From Siphonodentalium dalli (taxonomy: Eukaryota > Mollusca > Scaphopoda > Gadilida > Siphonodentaliidae): 64,000 nucleotides of DNA. The position numbers and the translations under genes were made by a program. This document shows positions 25,301 through 34,300 of the stretch, piece after piece; the stretch's first letter is position 1, and each line of letters opens with the position of its first letter. Under the pieces are notes generated by a model. It was given only the letters and a program-made list of their open reading frames with translations, had not been told where the DNA came from and searched no databases. The DNA lies in NCBI GenBank assembly GCA_032622095.1, contig CP136064.1, positions 277,725,614 through 277,789,613 on the forward strand, given 5' to 3'.

Positions 25301-28300
25301 CACACTCGTCCTATTTTATACGTAATTTATCAACCTCGTCCTCTAAATTCTATTTGAGCCTCGGTAAACCTCGGCTCAAATCGAATTTAGTGAACTCGGT
25401 TGATAAATTCCGTATAAAATAGAAACTCATGTGAGATCCTCTATATATTATATATTTTATATATTAAATGTGATGAAATTTTCCAGAGATTTCAGTTGTA
25501 CCATAACAAAACATTTTAGGGTAGGGGGTTTAAATTAGGGATCAGTAGAGAAACACCAACCACAAATATTTTGTTTTCCTTTGGCCTATAGGTGTAAAAT
25601 AAAGCCTCCATTATTTCACCATTTGCCAAATCCTGGGATTAACTTTATTCATACATGTAGGTGTTTGGATGGAACCTTTCATCAATCAAGGCTTAAAATC
25701 TGGACTCAGTTTACAGTACATATAGGTGAAGAAAGGTCGAAATAAAAGATCATTTAACATTGGAATATCATAAAATTTACTTTCTATATACATGTATTTC
25801 TAACAAAGAGAATCTTTCTTCTACAGTGGAAATGATATGAAATTTTACCTACTCCATCCAGACAGGAGGCTGGGAGGTGAGGTTATAGGGACCATTATCA
25901 CACTAAACCTCTAACTGACTGACATGAGTGATAACATTTATTTACATTTTATGGTTTCTAATTACTTTACAGCAATCTGCCACAAGACACCTATTGTTAA
26001 AATGATGGCCAATAACATTACCCAATCTACAGAATGTTTCTAACATGTTAAAGTGTTAATGGCTACAAGGTACATATGGCCAAAGTAAATTAAATGTATG
26101 CTTGGGGTAACATCTAGAAAAAAAATTAGGGTCATAGCAGGCTTAAAATTTATTTATTTAAATAAAGTTTTATTGAGATTTTTTTATGGCTTTCTTTTCT
26201 GTCTTGAAATTTAATGATATCATTGGGCTGAGAAAAGTTTTCATTGCTTTTTTTACAATCCAAGTACGTTGACTAAGAAATAAACAGATTTTTTAACATT
26301 GGAATGTATTTTTTCCCAGTTTATTATTTGTTGACTATATATATTATATGTGACGAAATGTTCAAGGATTTTAGTTGTATAAAACACCACATCATCACCA
26401 CAGGTCCCCTGGCGCGACAACCCCACCATACATGTATACTCATGGTGGGGTTGTCACACCACAGGTCCTCTGATGCGACAACCCCATCATGAGTATATAA
26501 GGTATACATGTACCCTGTATATTCATGGTGGGGTTGTCACACCAGGGGACCTGTGATTGTCACCATTTACCAACTCCTGGGTTTAACCCTTTACCCAACA
26601 AACCGGCCAAAACCGGCCAAATAAAGCTTCAACAGCCTACAATATCTTCGGTCTGTCTCAATAGAACCATACAAATATGGATATCATTGGAACCGGCTCC
26701 TTGACCACATTGTGATAGTTACAGTTATGCCCTGTGCCAATGCATTCTCTTATATATGCGAGTCGACCATAGGTCGCCTCGCATATATAAGAGAATGCAT
26801 TGGCCTAAAAAAAATCTTTTTTAACACTTTTTACCATTTTTTCTTACATTCTTTAACAATTTTATAATTTTTAATGAGTTAAGCCAATGCATTCTCTTAT
26901 ATATGCGAGGCGACCTATGGTCGACTCGCATATATAAGAGAATGCATTGGCACAGGGCCCTTCTGTTGGGTAAAGGGTTAACTTTATTCATAGGTATTTG
27001 GATGGGGCCTTTTTGAGCAATCATGGTTTAAAACTGCTATGAGAGACCTTGGATCAGATTGAAGTTCCCTGGTTGAAGCTGGTGATGTTCACCAATTAGT
27101 CACATTGAAATCAAGCCTGAGTTTAGCAGCAGGCAAGCATCAACAAATTCACCCTCTGGGGACCTCATTCTGCATGGCATCATCTACTATGAGAGACATA
27201 GACTCAAATTGAAGACCTGTCCCAAATGGTGAATATTGTGATGTACCGGCATACCCATTGGGAACCTCGATTATGCAATGTGTTGTCTGTCTGCCAATTT
27301 TGGGATATAGAGAAACCAAACCAAAAAAGAAATAGAATCTATGTGATGGAAGTTTCTTTAGAAATTTGATAATGAAGAAACTTTCCAGAAGATGAGGCCT
27401 AAGCAGAATGAGGTCACCAGAGGGTGAATTTAGTGATATAGGCCGCTATGTGGGATAGCGTCACTAGATTCACCCTCTGGGGACCTCATTCTGCAAATGA
27501 TAGGCACAGTAAACTCAGGCTTGCTGATGGAGACTCAGGGACCAGCCTAAAAGTTTCAAATTTGGATTGATTAATATTAGGGAGAAGTGAACTGTTATCA
27601 GGGAGAAGTCACATCTATTTGATTAAAATTAGGGAGTATTAGATTATATTAAGGAGAAGTGAACTGTTATCAGGGAGAAGTCACTTCTATTTAATTAATA
27701 TTAGGGAGAAGTAGACTGTAAAAGTTATCAGGGAGAAGCCACGTCTGAACTTCAATTTTCATCCAAATATCACTGCTCTATGACCCAATAAGTATTTTTC
27801 CATACAAGTGCCCAGTTATAAAACCATTTTAATGAGTAAATGCACCATTATAATCAGGAGATACAATTTAAATATGCTGTTTCAGTTTGGAAATATATAC
27901 ATGTATACTAGTATAGTAGAGTCACTTTTCCTAAAACAGAACTAAGGAGAAGTCGCTGAGGACGTCATACATGTACATGTATGTAATCTTACTTTCTTCC
28001 TCGTGCACATGTCCGTATGGGCATTCTTCTGGGAGGAGTCTCTATATAGAACGGTGAATGAAGCTGTGCTGGTGATTTCTTAGATGACAGTCGCTTCATA
28101 CTCCTCTTAGAACTCGGTGTCCATGGACTATTGGTTTTGTCGTTTAATATTGTCCGCCTTCTGTTTGAGGTCTTGATTTTCTACAAAAGATAAATTTCTT
28201 ACTTTAAATTACATGTTCTTTGGCATACACAGTACAGTATAAGAATTCTTACAGTAAGAATGGTATAGTTTGCATATCACTGTTTTGCATGTACATGTAC

Positions 28301-31300
28301 CTTACTCGTATTTAAATTCTGCAGTAATATTTTTCACTCTGACAGTTTTGAATTCACGCACTTTGAACTCACACACCTACATGTACCAGTAGCTGCACGA
28401 AATTAAAATGGAAAACACTACATGTACTTTCCTAAAAGTCTTGGATCTGAAGACAGTTTTAGTTCTTAATCGTTCCTGAAGATACATGTGTATAGTGAAC
28501 ACCACCATGAAACACAACTGCATCATCAATTTGTTGTGAAGATACATGTACATGAAAGTGCTTTAAATGCTCCAAATAGTTTTTCTGATATTGAAATACG
28601 GTAGTTATGGACAACATTGAAATGAACTCGAAAGAAGTAAAACAACAAGTGCGTAGCAGGGTTTTGTGATTTTTTTAAATACTTTTTGTTTTATTTAAAT
28701 AAAAAAATTTCCAACTGTTTAATATATGAAAATATGTAATGATGAAATTGTTCTGATATTAAAATGAAGGTTCTACATAGTGTTACTTATTATATCTGAG
28801 GCTGAATTAATTGTATACCAATCAAACACACATATCAAGTGTTTGCATACATGTTACTACACGTGTATTACTACATGTACATGTAGGTCGGTAGTGTACT
28901 GTACCATAAAGTTTAATAAACGTTGCCAGGAGGCTTGACTGTTGGATCGATTATGTTGTATATTTTACGCAACCTTAAGCTTTATCTCTAATTTATATAT
29001 TTTTGTTTTATGTCTGGATTAATATTCCCATCGGCGGGAATAAAAAAAAAACCAACAAAAACGATTTACATCTCTTGATTATAAATCGGCCAACCCTAAA
29101 AAATCAACTCTTGGCTGCGGGATGTTTTCAACATAACCAACTAACATGTAGGCCAAAAAATAAATACCTGCGTTTAGGGTTCCCTACCTACCCTAGAAAA
29201 AGGTCCTACCCAAAACTTATTATTGGACTGTAGACATAGATATATATTTATTTTTCAGTGGGAAGGGCACCGATAGGTACATGTATCTCACCCATTTTCA
29301 AACCTCTCCTATAAAAACATTTAGAAGTACCGGTACTAATAGTCTAGTGCTCTGACTAATTCAAGCTAACAATATTTAGTATTGAACCTTTCAATTAATC
29401 TGAATTGTGAAGTTTTCTAAATTTAATTGTCAATGACCCAATGTAATTCAGAATAAAACAATTTTTTTTTTTATTTAAAAATTACCACATACCTGCCCTA
29501 ATTATTTCAGACCATGTAACCCTAAACACACTTACACAGGTTTTTTTTTTTTGCCTTATTGTAGACTGGTCACGGTGTCACATCCAGGATTGTGAATATA
29601 GCGAGATGTGCTTTCATGCATCTGGAACATGTGTATTTCTTACAATCATTTCAACACTGACAATGCTATAAACCATGATTTGTCGCTTTACATAATCATC
29701 AAAACAATTACTCTGAGTAATTGTTTTGATGTTGGTTATCCCAATACCAAATTACCAATATAGGCCTATACAAGCAGGCCTAATTGTCTATTCAGTCCAA
29801 CAATGCGTAATGTATGTTTCTACTCAACGACATACATGTACATGTACTAAACATAGCCATCATGATATTGTTTTAGACTTTTCCATGTGGTTTGGTATAA
29901 ACTCAGAATGCGTACTTTATAATATTATTTGCTCAGTTTTAAATTCATGAACCGATCGGTGTATGAAAAATAGTATTGCATAGGTAATACATGTACTAAT
30001 GGTTAATTCTAAATCTAAATATACATGTACATGTACAGTGTGTACAGGTATTATGCATGTACATGTATATAAATGGGCAATATGAACATTTTTCTCCACA
30101 AACAGGCCCTTGTTTAGGCCACCATACTGACATCCTGCATGTATATACCTTTGTATATAAATTCATAGCTTAGACTCTGCATTGTTCAGAATGAGACTGT
30201 ACAAAATGGTACATGACATTTGAGCAAGCCTTGAAATAGGGTGTCTGTCATTTGCAGAATGAGGTCCCCAGAGGGTGAATTAAGTGATGCTACCCTGCAT
30301 AGCGGACTAGCATCACCAAATTCACCCAGCCCGCTATGCGGGGTAGCATCACTAAATTCACCCTCTGGGGACCTCATTCTGCAAATGACAGACACCCAAT
30401 TTCAAGGCTTGGTAGTCTGGTGGTGTGAGTGTTATGGAATTCACTGTACATGACATTTGAGTGTGGGTAGTCTGGTGGTGTGAGTGTTATGGCATTCACA
30501 GCTGACTAATCTCCCTGACAGCTGGATCATGTAGAGAGCAAGTCAATATGTCATTAACTGTCAGACAGGCCATCCTTATGAGTGTTCTGGGATTATAGGC
30601 AGATGCATTATACCACAGCTGGCCTTCACTGTTCCAACAGGTCTTATTTAATAAACAGGGGATTTTAAACAATGGGGATTATCTTAAGCAGTCTAGTTTA
30701 AAGAAACCATATTTTATACTTACCATACATACCAGTACTAGTACATGTATGTCTAAAGTATGGTAAGAAGATTAATAATTATCCGTAGATGCATACCATA
30801 GCTGGCCTTCAATGTTCCAATAGGTCTTATTTAATAACAAACATGGGATGTAAGGGGGACCAAACAATGAGGATGGTGTTACATGTACCTACATGGACTT
30901 GTACATGTACAGTAATGCCCTAAGTAATCGACCCCTTTCCAACTAAATCATGAAAAGTTACCCATAATTCTGCTGTGGTTAAGGGGTTGATTACTTAGGG
31001 CATTACTGTAGTTTAATTTAAAGAAACTGTATTTTATACTTACATGTACATACTAGTAGCAGTATAGACAGCATGTTTAAAGAAGATTAATATTATGGGA
31101 CCCTAATCAAATCATCACTATCACAATTGCTTGTCCACATGTACATGTAGCATGTGACGAGTACCGGTGTAACACGTCATCTTCCCCCCCAGGATATCTT
31201 CCCCCGCGGGGGAAGATATCCTAGGATATCTTCCCCCCCCACCCTGGATATCTTCCCCCCCATGTACGACTAAAAAATAATTTCACTCATATGATATCGT

Positions 31301-34300
31301 TTGGTTCTGAAATGGCCAGAAAAATGTTTTTGGAGATTAAAAAAAAAAAGTGACAAAATTAGTTTTTTCACGAATTTGATTGTCTGTTCATGAAATGACC
31401 AGAAAAATGCTTTTTTTTAATTCAAATTTTTTCTTTTCTTTCAAACGTCCAGGCTTGGATATCCTGTTACACCGGTACATGTAAAATGTCAACCTGCATC
31501 AAAATTGAAAGTATGCATATACTTAGACCAAAAAAGACCTTGTTTCCGCTATTACCCAACCAACCCTATTTTAAACTGCCTGGTCTACACATTTTATTGT
31601 TAATTCGGAACAGTTTTTATTTTCAGTTTTAGTCTATTACAAACATCTTTTGAGGAGTTAAAGATTTTTGCACATCATATACATGTATAAACTCTTTAAA
31701 ATGGCCTTTAACCCTTTCAGTGCCAGGGGCCGATCTCATCGGCCCTAATTTACGGTCTGTAAAATCGGCCCTAAACAAAATACAATTTTTTTTTTTTAGG
31801 GGTTAATGAATATTTTGGGTATGCTTAAACATGCCATAGCGAATTTAAAAACAAACCGGATAAAACCTTAGGGGTATGTTATAACTCAAAACTATCACCA
31901 AGTATTCATAGTAATAATTTTTGATGCCCATGAAAAACGTAAGATTCCCTGGCACTAAACCTACAAAATAGAAAATAAGTCTGGCACTGAAAGAGTTAAA
32001 GAATATAAGAAACAAATTATTAAAATTGTAAAAAATAATAACAAATGATGAAAAATTGTTAGGCCAATGCATTCTCTTATATATGCGACTCGCATATATA
32101 AGAGAATGCATTGGCACAGGGTATATGGGTTGATACAAAAATCGGACCTGGCACTGAGAGACTCAAAGGGTTAATGGGGTCATGTACATGTAGTTTAATT
32201 AATATAGTTCAAGGTACAAGTAATTGAAGTTAAACTACATGTAAAAACATGGAACTTGAATAAACCAACTCCCCTATTGCCACATCCCTGCACATACCGG
32301 TAAGATCTAAACTCAAATGAAATTTTACCATTGTAACAATATTATATTAAGTAAACCACTACTAGTATCCAATATCAGTCACAGGCTGGTTGAACAGAGT
32401 TAAATACCAGAGTTAAATGGAGACAAAAGGCAGCCAATCAGGTGGGATGAACAGAGTTAAATACCAGAGTTAAAGGAGACAAAAGGCAGCCAATGAGAAC
32501 ATTGTGCAGAATTCAAATTTAATTGACTGCTGAATGATGTCATGAATAGAGCAGAGGGATGAATCATATGACATATTAATTTAGCAGTGAGGTGGGAAGT
32601 GGATACATGTGTGGTGGCAGGATGTGTAGATAATGACCCAGTAACACACCCCAGTCACTTTATCTCCTGTGTGTAGTCCCCTGTTCATTGTTTCTGGGCT
32701 GGCCTATTTATGTCAGGAATTTAGAATTTGGAGGGAAAGAATTTGGCATAAGGGTACAAACTCACAGCTAAATTGGGCCTACGGGAGAGGTGGGGAGGAG
32801 GCAGCAGCTACATGGGGAAGTTGAGACGGGAGGAGTTATTACACATTCATGACAAGCACCAATTTTGAAGAACATTCATTTTACTTTTAAATATCAAATA
32901 TTTTACAAATGTTTCCCAAAAGTTGACAAAACCAGCATTTTTCAGTCCAAATATCAAGAACTTGATAATTCTCAATTCATGCGCGAGTATCTGGTTATTG
33001 CCTTCAAAGTCACCCGTTGGTATGTCGTTGACATAATCATATACCATGACGATACAATAATATGTAACATATGGTAGTGTATGAATAATCGTTGACAGTA
33101 CATGTACTTTTAACAGCCTTCATAATTGGCTACGGCAATCAGCATTGCCGAAGCAATTTGCTGAAGCAAACTGGGTCACGGCATAGTGTTGCCATAGCAG
33201 ATTGCCGAAGCCAAACAATCTGAATTAAGAGGGCTGTACATGTACATCAATATTTTTGTTAGTGGACCATTATAAAAACCATCACTGATATGTACAAGTA
33301 CAGTAGAATTACCTGGATTTGGCTGGGGGTGTGTCGGTCTCGCTCAAGGGAGTGGTGCTGATGTAAGTTGTACACACCCAGCGGAGAACCTACCGGTAGC
33401 AATGAAACGATTAGTCAACTAACCAACGTCAATATCTCCCAATGTTGTCTCTGTATTTTGGCATTGACTAGTCGGAACATGGTACCAGTATATACTTACC
33501 ATAATAAAAGTTAAGACTATAATATAGGTACATGGCACGTTGATCGAAGACTTGCTGCAGACTTGACAGTGTTGAAACGCAACGTAGTCATCATGTTGAG
33601 AATGTAGCACACAAGTCATGCACCAATCATGAGATAACTCAGTTAAAACTGGGAACGTACACGTAGTCATCATGTTGAGAATGTAGCACACAAGTCATGC
33701 ACCAATCACTGGCTAAAGTTCCATGAGGTTTGACATCAAATAATATATCATCTGTCTTGTTGCAATGATTGACAGGTTTGAAGTTCACTGACAACCTGCT
33801 AACAAGGTTGATGTCAGCTCCTTTGATCACTGGGGGATTTATCTTGCATGAGGAACGGGTGCCGGGTGGGTTCCGATCTGTATGGGGGGGGGGGGGGGGG
33901 GGGGGGGTGTCATATACTAGTACTTAGAAAATTAGAAATCTTGATAAAAGATTTGGGACTCATGAAACTTTTTTTTATCAATACAAGTGGTTGAAGAACA
34001 CCGGTTTAACGAAATCACACGATTAATAATCACTTTAGGTTTAATACTGTACATAGCCTGCATTGTTAAGCTATTAAATGTTTTATGATTTTTGATACCT
34101 TGTGTGTTGATCTCTTGTTTCAACATTTGTGAACATAAATATTAAATGAGTTCTCTTGTCAATTATGAAGATTTTTATCATGTGATTTGATGAATAAACC
34201 CGATGTTTTTCCATTGAATTATTGTCCTTTAAACAGCGCTAGTAATAGGTACAAATTGCGACTAGGAAAGGGGGGAATAAGGATATTGGTATACTGGTAG

